Below are positions 1 to 8,003 of a DNA stretch of 14,635 bases, piece by piece (the first letter of the stretch is position 1; the number at the start of each line of letters is the position of its first letter). The translations under genes were made by a program, and so were the position numbers. Under the pieces are notes generated by a model that searched no databases, had not been told where the DNA came from, and saw nothing but the letters and a program-made list of their open reading frames with translations. This DNA comes from CAZBWS01 sp964495705 (lineage in GTDB: Bacteria > Pseudomonadota > Gammaproteobacteria > HTCC5015). The stretch covers positions 1-14,635 of the forward strand of contig CAZBWS010000065.1 of NCBI GenBank assembly GCA_964495705.1. Reading direction: 5' to 3'.

Positions 1-638
1 AGTGGCACCAAGGTGTGGTGGGTATTCTCGCCTCCCGTGTTAAGGACAAATACCATCGTCCAGTGATCGTGTTTGCGGATGAGGGCAATGGCATGATCAA
101 GGGTTCAGCGCGCTCTGTGCAAGGCCTACATATTCGCGATGCCTTAGAGTATGTGTCTAGCCAGAATCCTGGCTTGATTGGTAAGTTTGGTGGCCATGCA
201 ATGGCGGCGGGATTAAGCTTGCCCCAAGAAAATCTAAACACCTTTAAAGCCGCCTTTGCCGATTATGTGCAACAGCAGATGGGTGAGCAAGTGGGGTTGA
301 AACAAGTACTCACTGATGGAGAGCTGGATGCCGGGCAGTTCAGCATGACACTGGCTGATGAGATTCGCCAGTCTGGCCCTTGGGGCCAGCAATTCCCAGA
401 GCCATTATTTGATGGGGTTTTTAAAATTCTCGATAAGCGTGTACTCAAAGACGCGCATTTAAAAATGACTCTGGAGCACGATAGTGGGGAAGTGTTCGAT
501 GCCATCGCATTTAATGAAAGAGGGGAGTGGATAACCTCCGCTGTACAGCATATCCGCATGGCCTATAAACTCGATATCAATGAGTTTCGCGGTAGAAAAT
601 CCATACAGCTAATGGTGGATTATCTGGAGGCGGTATAA
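1..638 (+). CDS. recJ: Single-stranded-DNA-specific exonuclease RecJ, C-terminal part
   Basis: This is the 3' end of a gene that begins outside the window; the frame is open from base 3 to the TAA at 636-638. RecJ is the cytoplasmic 5'-to-3' single-strand DNA exonuclease of recombinational and mismatch repair. The visible part starts at the conserved WHQGVVGILASR segment and runs into the DHHA1 domain. That domain shows a GSARS motif and the GKFGGHAMAAG glycine-histidine motif, which helps form the nucleic-acid-binding and active-site cleft. A C-terminal region of the OB-fold type follows, up to the end. About 210 of the family's usual 570-580 residues are present; the catalytic DHH domain lies upstream of the window. 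The gene converges on ygiQ with 19 bp between the stop codons, and I see no terminator hairpin there. Identification is by motif recall and is firm. Confidence 0.95.
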   Translation, partial: WHQGVVGILASRVKDKYHRPVIVFADEGNGMIKGSARSVQGLHIRDALEYVSSQNPGLIGKFGGHAMAAGLSLPQENLNTFKAAFADYVQQQMGEQVGLKQVLTDGELDAGQFSMTLADEIRQSGPWGQQFPEPLFDGVFKILDKRVLKDAHLKMTLEHDSGEVFDAIAFNERGEWITSAVQHIRMAYKLDINEFRGRKSIQLMVDYLEAV

Positions 639-657
639 GCTTCTGTGAGGTGATTGG

Positions 658-2628
658 CTACCTACGCCCACCCCGAACCCGAGTATTCACTTTTTTCTTG
701 CTCCGCTTAACCGCAGCACCTCTCCCAGGTTTCGACGGCTTAAAGTCTCGCTGTGGCGTACCATCATCTAGCAGGCGGCGAGCCAGCCGTTTATGTCCCC
801 GCTCATGTAAGCGATCGCGAATGCGCTGCTTAAACTCTGGCTTGTGCCAAAAAAAGTACATGTTCTGTGCCTTCTTTTCCTTGGGCGTTTTAGCGGTGAA
901 TACTGGTTCCATGGTGTAGGGGTGGTAGCCGGAGTAATAGATCACCGTGGCGACGGTCATGGGGGTGGGGGTGAAGTCTTGCACCTGTTCTAGCTCAAAG
1001 CCCATTTCTTTAGTTTCGGCGGCGAGGTTGGCGCTGTCTTCTTCTTCGCAGCCGGGGTGGCTGGAGATGAAGTAGGGAATGAGCTTTTGGTTCATGCCCA
1101 GCTTGTCGTTGACCTTGTCGAACTTTTTCTTGAAAGAGTGAAAGTGTTTGAAGTTCGGCTTGCGCATGATCTTCAGGGTATCTTCCGAGGTGTGCTCGGG
1201 AGCGACCTTTAAGCGCCCTGAGGTGTGGCGTGCAACGACCTGTTCTAAGTAGTCGTTGATGCTGCCATTGGCTTTTTCGTTGTAGCTTTCGATCAATAGG
1301 TCATAGCGTATACCGCTGCCGATAAAGGCCTTTTTAACCTTGGGGTTGGCGTCTACTTCACGGTACAAGTCGGTCATACGGCTGTGATCGGTGTCTAGGT
1401 TTTTACATACCGTGGGGTGAATACACGATGGGCGCACACAGACATCACAGATAGGCTGCTCGATGCCTTTCAGACCATACATATTCGCCGATGGGCCGCC
1501 GAGGTCGGAGATGTAACCCTTGAAGTCGGGCATGTTGGTGACCACGTCGACTTCCTTGAGTACCGACTCTTTGGAGCGGCTGGCGATGAACTTGCCTTGG
1601 TGTGCGGAGATGGTACAGAAGCTACAGCCACCAAAGCAGCCGCGATGCATATTGATCGAGAACTTGATCATCTCGTAGGCGGGAATCGGTCCGCGGTTGC
1701 TATAGCGCGGATGGGGCAAGCGCGTATAGGGTAGGTCGAAGGATTGGTCAACCTCGCTCTCGGTCATCGTCGGGTAGGGCGGGTTGATCACCACCTGCCA
1801 GTCTTCAGCTGCCTGCACGATGCGCTTGGCATTCACCTTGTTGGATTCCTGCTCCACATGCTTGAAGTTGGCCGCGTAGGCTTTCTTGTCCCGCAGGCAC
1901 AGCTCGTGGTGGTTCAGCTTTATGGTGTCCCAGTTTTTATTCTTGGGTGGCTCTTGGTCGCGGGGTACTAGGTAGGATGTTTGCGGAATACTGGTCAGCT
2001 GGTGAAAGGGCACGCCCTTATCCAACAGGCGCAGAATGTCACGCAGGGGTTGTTCACCCATTCCGTAGACGAGTAGGTCGGCTCGGCTAGAAACCTGCAT
2101 AGACGGACGTAACTTGTCTGACCAGTAATCGTAGTGGGTTACACGGCGCAGGCTGGCTTCCACCCCGCCGATGACCACGGGAGTATCGGGAAATAGCTCT
2201 TTTAAGCATTTTGTATACACGGCCGTGGCGTAGTCGGGACGCGCACCGGCTTGCCCGTCGGGGGTATAGGCATCATCCGAGCGGCGGCGCTTGCCGGCGG
2301 TGTAGTGGTTGACCATGGAGTCCATACAGCCGGAGGTCACCCCAAAGAATAAGCGCGGTTTGCCAAAGCGCTTAAAGTCGCGTAGATCGCCGCGCCAATC
2401 GGGCTGGGGAATGATGGCAACCTTAAAGCCCTCAGACTCAATGATGCGCGCAATCACTGCCCCGCCGAAGGAGGGGTGATCCACATAGGCATCCCCCGAG
2501 ATGATCACCACGTCCAGCTCGTCCCAGCCCAAATAATCCGCTTCTTTGCGGGTGATCGGCAGCCAGTCACTTAATGGGCGTTCTGTTTTTACGGCAATTT
2601 TAGCTAAGGCGTTGTTACTAGAGCTCAT
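658..2628 (-). CDS. ygiQ: YgiQ family radical SAM protein
   Basis: The 656-residue protein belongs to the YgiQ (UPF0313) radical S-adenosylmethionine family, whose substrate is not established. The cluster-binding signature CFGGCSFC (CX3CX2C) sits at residues 331-338, inside the typical NMHRGCFGGCSFCTISAHQGKFI stretch. The N-terminal third (about 35-200) looks like a cobalamin-binding-like Rossmann region, with VVIISGDAYVDHPSFG near residue 40. A second cysteine-rich patch (CDVCVRPSCIHPTVC) lies near residues 400-415 and could hold another metal centre; that role is inferred. The C-terminal tail is rich in Lys and Arg. E. coli YgiQ is somewhat longer, mostly in this basic tail. The ATG at 2626-2628 has no clear Shine-Dalgarno sequence, but the conserved N-terminus follows directly. 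The gene looks visibly more GC-rich than the dsbD-hsp20 block across the gap. Confidence 0.95.
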   Translation of the reverse strand: MSSSNNALAKIAVKTERPLSDWLPITRKEADYLGWDELDVVIISGDAYVDHPSFGGAVIARIIESEGFKVAIIPQPDWRGDLRDFKRFGKPRLFFGVTSGCMDSMVNHYTAGKRRRSDDAYTPDGQAGARPDYATAVYTKCLKELFPDTPVVIGGVEASLRRVTHYDYWSDKLRPSMQVSSRADLLVYGMGEQPLRDILRLLDKGVPFHQLTSIPQTSYLVPRDQEPPKNKNWDTIKLNHHELCLRDKKAYAANFKHVEQESNKVNAKRIVQAAEDWQVVINPPYPTMTESEVDQSFDLPYTRLPHPRYSNRGPIPAYEMIKFSINMHRGCFGGCSFCTISAHQGKFIASRSKESVLKEVDVVTNMPDFKGYISDLGGPSANMYGLKGIEQPICDVCVRPSCIHPTVCKNLDTDHSRMTDLYREVDANPKVKKAFIGSGIRYDLLIESYNEKANGSINDYLEQVVARHTSGRLKVAPEHTSEDTLKIMRKPNFKHFHSFKKKFDKVNDKLGMNQKLIPYFISSHPGCEEEDSANLAAETKEMGFELEQVQDFTPTPMTVATVIYYSGYHPYTMEPVFTAKTPKEKKAQNMYFFWHKPEFKQRIRDRLHERGHKRLARRLLDDGTPQRDFKPSKPGRGAAVKRSKKKVNTRVRGGRR

Positions 2629-2713
2629 AGGGGCTGCTGGGGCTGGGGAACGAGAAGTTATTTTAGCAGCTAGAGTGGGTAGGGCGATAAGCTAGGAGCG
2701 ACAGAATACGATG

Positions 2714-2813
2714 NNNNNNNNNNNNNNNNNNNNNNNNNNNNNNNNNNNNNNNNNNNNNNNNNNNNNNNNNNNNNNNNNNNNNNNNNNNNNNNNNNNNNNN
2801 NNNNNNNNNNNNN
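2714..2813. other. Assembly gap (100 N)
   Basis: There are exactly 100 undetermined bases, the conventional placeholder for a scaffold gap of unknown size. The flanks, 2629-2713 and 2814-2863, contain no gene I can support. The ygiQ upstream region and the 3' flank of the hydrolase gene may continue inside the gap. Confidence 0.98.
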
Positions 2814-2863
2814 TCACTGGTGCCCATGCGGTACTACTCTAGAGTTGGAGTGATAAAATTTTG

Positions 2864-3754
2864 TTATAAGCTGCTGTGAAGTATCGATATCCATTTCTTT
2901 TCATTGAGGAAGCCATTTCCCCATTTTTTCCAGCGTTTCGATAGCCCTCTTTTTTGTATTTCGCTTAAGGCTAGGCCCTTGGCTTGCATGGTGGCAACTT
3001 CAGCACTGGTGCTTATTAGCATGTCATAGAAGTTTTGTAGGTCTTGTCTATTCGATAGGGGGCCATGGCCAGGGATGATTTTAGTTTTATCGTCAATACG
3101 TTGCAGCACTTGCTGAATGTTTTTTGCCATATTGAGTACATTGCCACCGCTGCCCACATCAACAAAGGGGAATATTCCCGAGAAAAAATGATCGCCCATG
3201 TGCACTACATTCGCAGTGTTGAAAAACACGATAGAGTCTCCGTCGGTATGACCCTTAGGGTAGTGAAGTATTTCAATATGCTCATCATTAATGTGTAGGC
3301 TTATCTTTTTCTGGTACGTCAACGATGGCAGCGCGTGAGCAGGGTAGGGTTCAGATATCTTATTGAAAATTTTAATTTCTTGGCGAGTAAGCAAGCGCTT
3401 GCGTACATTGTCGTGGGCGATGATGGTGGCTGGAGAGTGTAAGTCTTTATTCCCGCCAGTATGGTCACCATGCCAATGGGTGTTAATAATATAGCTCAGC
3501 TTATTTTCACCGCCATAGGGTTTAAGCGCGATTTTTAGCGAGTCGGACATATCTTGATAGTCACTATCCACCATTAAGTTGCCTTGCTTACCAGTGAGCA
3601 GGGCGATGTTGCCGCCTTTACCTTGCAGCAGGTGAATATTGTTTGTGATAGCGCTTATTTTGAAGTGCGCAGAGATTTTGTGGTGCTCGCCTGCGAATAA
3701 GTAAAAAGGAGTAGTGAGCAAGAAAAAAAATAAAGCTAAATAGCTACGTTGCAT
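2864..3754 (-). CDS. Exported metallo-beta-lactamase-fold hydrolase
   Basis: The 296-residue protein carries the zinc-binding signature of the metallo-beta-lactamase superfamily: THWHGDHTGGN with H93, H95, D97 and H98. Further expected ligands are H169 in PKGHTDGD, D188 in HMGDHFF and H230 in IIPGHGP, so a complete dinuclear site is likely. A hydrophobic signal peptide spans about residues 5-20, with plausible cleavage after A21 (LFA-GE), so the enzyme should act in the periplasm. The fold covers beta-lactamases, glyoxalase II-like thioesterases, lactonases and quinoprotein-relay hydrolases. Nothing visible fixes the substrate, and I would not call it a resistance gene. The start is the ATG preceding the signal peptide, with a weak AAAGG about ten bases upstream. 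The hsp20 terminator separates it from the upstream gene, so it is probably transcribed alone. Confidence 0.88.
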   Translation of the reverse strand: MQRSYLALFFFLLTTPFYLFAGEHHKISAHFKISAITNNIHLLQGKGGNIALLTGKQGNLMVDSDYQDMSDSLKIALKPYGGENKLSYIINTHWHGDHTGGNKDLHSPATIIAHDNVRKRLLTRQEIKIFNKISEPYPAHALPSLTYQKKISLHINDEHIEILHYPKGHTDGDSIVFFNTANVVHMGDHFFSGIFPFVDVGSGGNVLNMAKNIQQVLQRIDDKTKIIPGHGPLSNRQDLQNFYDMLISTSAEVATMQAKGLALSEIQKRGLSKRWKKWGNGFLNEKKWISILHSSL

Positions 3755-3832
3755 GGTGAACCTTTAACATTTGATATGTGTGCTTAAGGTTAGACTACTT
3801 GCTTAAATTTAAACAGTAGAATGTTTTCGCAT

Positions 3833-3868
3833 AAAAAATGCGGATAGACTGAGTCAGCCTATCCGCAT
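3833..3868 (-). terminator. Intrinsic terminator of hsp20
   Basis: A perfect 10-bp stem (3838-3847 with 3859-3868) encloses an 11-nt loop. On the minus strand it is followed by a run of T (complement of A at 3833-3837). It sits 20 bp past the hsp20 stop codon and insulates the hydrolase gene downstream. Confidence 0.88.
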
Positions 3869-3887
3869 GGTTTTACTGCTTATTTAT

Positions 3888-4337
3888 TTAAGCGGCTTTT
3901 GCGTTTTCAATCGTGGCCTTGCCGTTAATAGAAATTTTCTTAGGTTTTGCGGCCTCAGGTATTTCACGTAGTAGAGCAATACTCAGTAGGCCATTTTTCA
4001 AAGAAGCATTTTTGACTTCAACATATTCAGCCAAATTAAATTTGCGTTCAAAGCTGCGTGTAGCAATACCTTGATGTAGGTAGTTTGCCTCATTGTTTTT
4101 ACCGGCTTGCTTACCGCGAATGCTAAGGATCCCGTTCTCTACTTGAATGTCTAATTCTGATTCTTCAAAGCCGGCAGCAGCGATGGTGATTTCATATTCG
4201 TTTTCATCCAGCACTTTAATATTATAAGGCGGGTATCCAGAAGCGTTATCTGCACGCCTGGCATTATCTAGTAGAGTTGAGAAGCGGTCGAAGCCTACGC
4301 TGTTACGATATAGGGGGCTTAAGTCGATATGTGTCAT
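3888..4337 (-). CDS. ibpA: Small heat-shock protein, Hsp20/IbpA family
   Basis: The 149-residue protein is an alpha-crystallin-type small heat-shock chaperone. Such proteins bind aggregating proteins in the cytoplasm and hand them to DnaK/ClpB. The N-terminal arm (YRNSVGFDRFSTLLD) closely resembles bacterial IbpA. The alpha-crystallin domain spans about residues 35-125 and includes PPYNIKVLDENEYEITIAAAGF, the GILSIRGKQ strand and the conserved NGLLSIALLREIPE segment. The C-terminal I-X-I anchor is present as ISI near residue 137. E. coli IbpA is 137 residues, so the length is normal. A strong GGAGGA Shine-Dalgarno lies 6 nt before the ATG but is predicted to be folded away. A sigma-32-like promoter and ROSE-like leader lie upstream. 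Assigning IbpA rather than a paralogue is by similarity only. Confidence 0.95.
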   Translation of the reverse strand: MTHIDLSPLYRNSVGFDRFSTLLDNARRADNASGYPPYNIKVLDENEYEITIAAAGFEESELDIQVENGILSIRGKQAGKNNEANYLHQGIATRSFERKFNLAEYVEVKNASLKNGLLSIALLREIPEAAKPKKISINGKATIENAKAA

Positions 4338-4342
4338 GGGGT

Positions 4343-4401
4343 GTCCTCCGAGAAGCGACGTAGTTTAATTAAATAAGGCTGATACTTTGATCCCGCCTTA
4401 T
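4343..4401 (-). promoter_or_regulatory. Candidate ROSE-like RNA thermometer in the hsp20 5' UTR
   Basis: On the minus strand the leader can form two hairpins. The first has a perfect 7-bp stem (4373-4379 with 4395-4401) plus an inner 3-bp stem (4381-4383 with 4390-4392). The second (4343-4359) buries the ribosome-binding site: UCGCU pairs with the AGGA of GGAGGA, leaving one bulged G (complement of 4356), extended by an outer G-C pair and an inner U-G pair around a CUCG loop. U(U/C)GCU paired with the Shine-Dalgarno through a bulged G is the known hallmark of ROSE elements, which melt on heating in small heat-shock gene leaders. The pairing is seen directly; the thermometer function is inferred. 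Confidence 0.72.
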
Positions 4402-4407
4402 GAATTA

Positions 4408-4434
4408 ATTAAGGGCACATATTCAAATTTCAAG
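4408..4434 (-). promoter_or_regulatory. Probable sigma-32 (RpoH) promoter of hsp20
   Basis: The minus strand reads CTTGAAA (complement of 4428-4434), a perfect match to the heat-shock -35 element. About 13 nt after CTTGAA comes CCCTTAAT (complement of 4408-4415), a partial match to the CCCCATNT -10 element. Transcription would start near 4400, giving a leader of roughly 60 nt that begins just at the first hairpin. It lies immediately after the dsbD stop codon. Confidence 0.6.
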
Positions 4435-4436
4435 GC

Positions 4437-6116
4437 CTAGAGCCGTGTGATGACACGATCTAGGACGCTAGAGAATTGTTCAGCATTGACCTCTCCAGTA
4501 ATACGTAGCTCGCGGAGCTCTTCACCATTAGTGCTTAGGAAGAGCACTGCTGGCGGACCAACAACTTGATGCTTACGCATGAGGGCTTCTTTTGCTGCGG
4601 TCATTTCGGTGAGGTCAATTTTTATCAGAGTAAAGTGATTTAACTGAGCTTGAATATTGGGAAGAGGGTAGACTTTATTTTTCATTTTCACACAGCTAGT
4701 ACACCAGTCGGCATAGTAGTCGATGAACACGGGTTTTTGGCTATTCTGTACTGCTCTATCAAGCTCATTGAGAGAGCTGATAATTTGAAACTCAGTGGTA
4801 TCTTTACTGTTTGTTTGCGTTGATGGCGCTAGCTGCATAGCTAGACTGCCAGCGAGGGCGAAACATAAGCCGCCGAGAATTTTAAAGTGATTTTTTTGTG
4901 AGTTAATAATGAGTACCAGTCCCACAGATGCCGCAAGCAAGGTCCATAGCACATATGTTAACCACTCAGGGGCAATACGGCTAACGATGTATATAGCTGC
5001 ACTGAGTAAGAACACCCCCATGACTTTTTGAATATTGTGCATCCAAGCCCCTGCTTTGGGTAACAGCCAAGATGCGGATAGGCCGAGTAATAGCAGTGGA
5101 AAACCAAGTCCCAGTCCAAATAAAAACATGGCGCTGGCGCCGAGTAAAATGTCACCAGTTTGGGCAATATAGGTGATGGCAGCAACAATAGGCGGCACGG
5201 TACAGGCGCTGACGATAAAGGCGGAGAGTATCCCCATACTTATTGCACTGAGATAGCTACCGCCTTTTTGTTGGCTGCTGAGTTGATTGAATTTAGATTG
5301 TATGGCGTTAGGCATTTGTAATTCATACAAGCCGAACATGGACAGCGCCATGGCGACCAATACGGCAGCAACCGCTATTAGTGCCAATGGCGTTTGAAAC
5401 CAGTTAGATAAATTACTGCCGAATGAACCAGCAACGATACCTAAAATGGCATAGACCACCGCAATAGGTAATACATAGGCTAGAGACAAGCTAAAGGCTT
5501 TTGCGCGGGTAATGTCTTTGCCTTCCCCTACAATGATCTTAGAAAGTATGGGGAACATGGGATAGGAACAACCTGCAAAGGCGGTGATGATGCCAACAAG
5601 AAAAAATAGACTTAATGTTGTTAGGGCATTGCCGCTAGTGAGTAGCCCCAGTAGTTGAAAATCAGAGGCGTTAACATCAAAAGTGTCGGTGCCTTGGGAT
5701 GCGGTTACTTGTGCCTCTAAATTTACGATACTTGTTTGTGGTGGATAGCACAGCCCCGCGTCGGCGCAGCCTTGATAGTGCACTTCTAACTGTGTAGCAC
5801 CACCAACTTGAATAGGCAGTTCTAAGAAGTGATAGTAGACGCCTACTTCACCAAAATACTCATCGTATTTAAGCTTCGCCTCAGGGAAATTGTCGATAGC
5901 CAGCTCTGCGCCATCGGCTAAAACCTTGATGCGGTTTTGGTATAAATAGTATTTTTCAGCTATCTGCCATTGCAGAATGACAGTGTCGCCCTCTATCAGT
6001 TCAACAAACTGAAAAGCTTGTTCTGGGCTTAAAAACTCTTCCTCAGCAAGGCTGCTTTGACTGAATAAGCCAAGGTTGATAAGTGTAAGTAGTAAAATAA
6101 GGGATAAGCTGCGCAT
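4437..6116 (-). CDS. dsbD: Thiol:disulfide interchange protein DsbD
   Basis: The protein (559 residues from the chosen start) is a full-length DsbD. It carries electrons from cytoplasmic thioredoxin across the inner membrane to periplasmic DsbC, DsbG and CcmG-type reductases. A signal peptide spans about 1-24 (SSLA-EEE). The N-terminal immunoglobulin-like domain has its redox pair in GCADAGLCYPP (C117, C123). About eight membrane segments follow, with the two membrane cysteines in AFAGCSYPMFP and SACTVPP. The C-terminal thioredoxin domain carries CTSC in YADWCTSCVKMK. All six cysteines needed for the relay are therefore present. The ATG at 6114-6116 is preferred because GGAG lies 5 nt upstream. 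A GTG at 6131 would add five residues and place that Shine-Dalgarno inside the gene. No terminator is visible before hsp20, so readthrough is possible. Confidence 0.95.
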   Translation of the reverse strand: MRSLSLILLLTLINLGLFSQSSLAEEEFLSPEQAFQFVELIEGDTVILQWQIAEKYYLYQNRIKVLADGAELAIDNFPEAKLKYDEYFGEVGVYYHFLELPIQVGGATQLEVHYQGCADAGLCYPPQTSIVNLEAQVTASQGTDTFDVNASDFQLLGLLTSGNALTTLSLFFLVGIITAFAGCSYPMFPILSKIIVGEGKDITRAKAFSLSLAYVLPIAVVYAILGIVAGSFGSNLSNWFQTPLALIAVAAVLVAMALSMFGLYELQMPNAIQSKFNQLSSQQKGGSYLSAISMGILSAFIVSACTVPPIVAAITYIAQTGDILLGASAMFLFGLGLGFPLLLLGLSASWLLPKAGAWMHNIQKVMGVFLLSAAIYIVSRIAPEWLTYVLWTLLAASVGLVLIINSQKNHFKILGGLCFALAGSLAMQLAPSTQTNSKDTTEFQIISSLNELDRAVQNSQKPVFIDYYADWCTSCVKMKNKVYPLPNIQAQLNHFTLIKIDLTEMTAAKEALMRKHQVVGPPAVLFLSTNGEELRELRITGEVNAEQFSSVLDRVITRL

Positions 6117-6140
6117 AAATTCTCCGGTCACAGAGCAGAC

Positions 6141-6170
6141 ATTATATGAGACTTAGAGTTCCAGTTTATA
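6141..6170 (-). promoter_or_regulatory. Possible dsbD promoter
   Basis: The minus strand contains a perfect TATAAT (complement of 6141-6146) 24 bp upstream of the preferred dsbD ATG. The -35 region (around 6163-6170) matches TTGACA poorly, so this is a one-element call. Confidence 0.4.
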
Positions 6171-6320
6171 GGCAAATAGCCAGCTTTTTTACTTGGAATT
6201 TCTTAAACATATCCGTCTCAAAGCACGGGTTTATGAAATCGCTTGTTTTACCCGCCAAGGCCTTGTTCAAAAAGACCATCTCGTTTGCGCCTAATTGTAC
6301 GGCAGGAGTATAGTCTTTGG

Positions 6321-6336
6321 CATATCAATTAATATG
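6321..6336. promoter_or_regulatory. Near-palindromic 16-bp element upstream of the aldehyde dehydrogenase gene
   Basis: CATATCAATTAATATG is a 16-bp inverted repeat with only one mismatched pair. It ends 36 bp before the ATG of the aldehyde dehydrogenase gene. Size and symmetry suit a dimeric repressor operator, but AT-rich palindromes also arise by chance, and no regulator gene is adjacent. The rest of the 6132-6372 intergenic region holds the dsbD promoter candidate and nothing else I can support. Confidence 0.3.
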
Positions 6337-6372
6337 TTAAGTAGAGCAGCTCTTTAGCAGCAGGTAAAAGCA

Positions 6373-7986
6373 ATGGCTACAGCAAACGAAAAAGTAACAC
6401 CTTTGAGAAACTACGCCGAAACTGTAGATATTAACCCTGCCACAGGGGCAGAGGTTGGACGCGTTGCAAATACGGATATGCAAACCTTTCCAGAGATTGT
6501 GCAGCGATCTCGTGAGGCACAAAAATATTGGGCGCAACTCAGTTTTGCTCAGCGTGCAACACATATTATGAAAATGCGTCGTTACATAGTTGATAATGCA
6601 GATGAAATTGCCCAGGTTGTAAGTGCGAGTAATGGCAAAACGCAGGTAGACGCCATGGCAACTGAAGTGTTGCCCTGTGCTATGTCGTGCAATTGGTATG
6701 CGAAAAAAGCAGCCAAGGTATTAAAGCCTAAGAGCCGTGGTATGGGCAGTGTTCTGTTTTTTAGTAAACGCTCTCGCATAGAGCATGTGGCCTTAGGAGT
6801 TGTCGGCATTATTGCTCCTTGGAATTACCCTTTGTCGATTCCCTTTGGTGAAGTGGTTATGGGTTTGATGGCGGGCAATAGCATTATTCTAAAAACAGCA
6901 GATGTAACGTCACAAGTGGGAGTGCAGATAGAAAAAATTGTTGCTGCAGGTGGCTTGCCTGAAAATTTATTTCAGATGGTTTATGCACGCGGCAGCGCTG
7001 TTTCCAGTGCTATGTTGGAAAATGGCGTAAATAAAATTTTCTTTACCGGGTCAGTGCCTGCAGGAAAAATGATTATGGCTGCGGCAGCGAAGACGTTGAC
7101 GCCCTTGTCATTGGAGCTAGGTGGCAATGACCCTATGATCGTACTCGATAGTGCAGATATTGAACGTACAGTGAACGGTACTATTTGGGCGGGATTTCAA
7201 AATTCAGGCCAATCCTGTGGTGGCATAGAGCGCGTCTATGTTCAGGAAGGTATTTATGACGAGTATATGTCGGCCTTATCGAAAAAGGTAAGTGCCTTGC
7301 GTCAAGGTATAGCGAGTTCGGCCCACGACGTCGATATAGGTTGTATGACAACAGACAAACAGTGTGATTTAGTTAAGCAGCATGTCGCCGACGCTGTTGC
7401 TCAAGGCGCCAGTATTCTGGCCCAGTCTAAAATGATTGGTGAACTAGATGAAAAAGTGTTCCACCCGGCAACCGTACTAGAAAATTGCAGTCACAATATG
7501 CTTACCATGCGCGAAGAAACCTTTGGCCCCGTAGTTGCGGTCATGAAGTTTAAAACGGTTGAAGAGGCCATTGAGTTGGCGAACGATTCAGACTTAGCCT
7601 TAACTTCTTCGGTATGGACAAAAGACACCCAACTAGGTAAGCAGATAGCGAGTCGTTTAGAGTCGGGTGTGACAACGATTAATGATCACTTGCTAACTCA
7701 CGGTATGAGTGAAACACCTTGGGGAGGGTGGAAGGAATCAGGTATGGGCCGAACGCACGGCAATGAAGGCTTAAAAGAAATGACGAATGAGAAAGCGATT
7801 AATTGGGACTGCTTGAATGCTAGGCGAAATTTATGGTGGCACCCTCACAGTAAAGCTACTTATACGAGTTTGATCAGTGCGATTCACTTTGTTTATCCAA
7901 CGTCCGCTGCTGATTGGGTTAAGCATGCGAGTAGGCTTACACCTTATATATTGAAAAAGAGCATTGCCAAGTGGAAACCCAAATAG
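6373..7986 (+). CDS. NAD(P)-dependent aldehyde dehydrogenase
   Basis: The 537-residue protein belongs to the aldehyde dehydrogenase superfamily, which oxidises aldehydes to carboxylates with NAD or NADP. All core elements are visible: APWNYPLSIP with N151, which stabilises the oxyanion; K174 in ILKTADVTS, the usual cofactor-binding lysine; FFTGSVPAGK, the Rossmann glycine motif; E248 in LELGGNDP, the general base; and C282 in NSGQSCGG, the nucleophile. EETFGPVVAV lies near residue 380. A tail of roughly 50 residues extends past the usual end of the fold; it is rich in aromatic residues (NLWWHPHSKATY onwards) and could touch a membrane or partner. The substrate cannot be deduced. The start ATG has AGGT 9-12 nt upstream. 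The gene is monocistronic, since a strong terminator follows. Confidence 0.93.
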   Translation: MATANEKVTPLRNYAETVDINPATGAEVGRVANTDMQTFPEIVQRSREAQKYWAQLSFAQRATHIMKMRRYIVDNADEIAQVVSASNGKTQVDAMATEVLPCAMSCNWYAKKAAKVLKPKSRGMGSVLFFSKRSRIEHVALGVVGIIAPWNYPLSIPFGEVVMGLMAGNSIILKTADVTSQVGVQIEKIVAAGGLPENLFQMVYARGSAVSSAMLENGVNKIFFTGSVPAGKMIMAAAAKTLTPLSLELGGNDPMIVLDSADIERTVNGTIWAGFQNSGQSCGGIERVYVQEGIYDEYMSALSKKVSALRQGIASSAHDVDIGCMTTDKQCDLVKQHVADAVAQGASILAQSKMIGELDEKVFHPATVLENCSHNMLTMREETFGPVVAVMKFKTVEEAIELANDSDLALTSSVWTKDTQLGKQIASRLESGVTTINDHLLTHGMSETPWGGWKESGMGRTHGNEGLKEMTNEKAINWDCLNARRNLWWHPHSKATYTSLISAIHFVYPTSAADWVKHASRLTPYILKKSIAKWKPK

Positions 7987-8003
7987 ATGCCTAATGACTT
8001 CTT

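Noticed and set aside
1417..1734. Open frame on the plus strand opposite ygiQ
   Set aside because: It lies entirely within the strongly conserved radical SAM coding region and has no recognisable domain or ribosome-binding site.
2691..2713. TAGGAGCG next to the first gap as another REP copy
   Set aside because: It shares only seven bases with the REP tip, lacks the G of GTAG, and is cut off by the gap before any hairpin can be seen.
2836..2845. ACTCTAGAGT palindrome near the first gap
   Set aside because: A 10-bp palindrome is expected by chance in this length, and no gene start or T-run accompanies it.
2864..3754. Metallo-beta-lactamase as an antibiotic-resistance gene
   Set aside because: The fold signature is shared by many hydrolases, and nothing in sequence or context indicates a true beta-lactamase.
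6117..6131. GTG at 6131 as the dsbD start
   Set aside because: It would put the GGAG ribosome-binding site inside the coding sequence; the ATG at 6116 is correctly spaced and starts the signal peptide.
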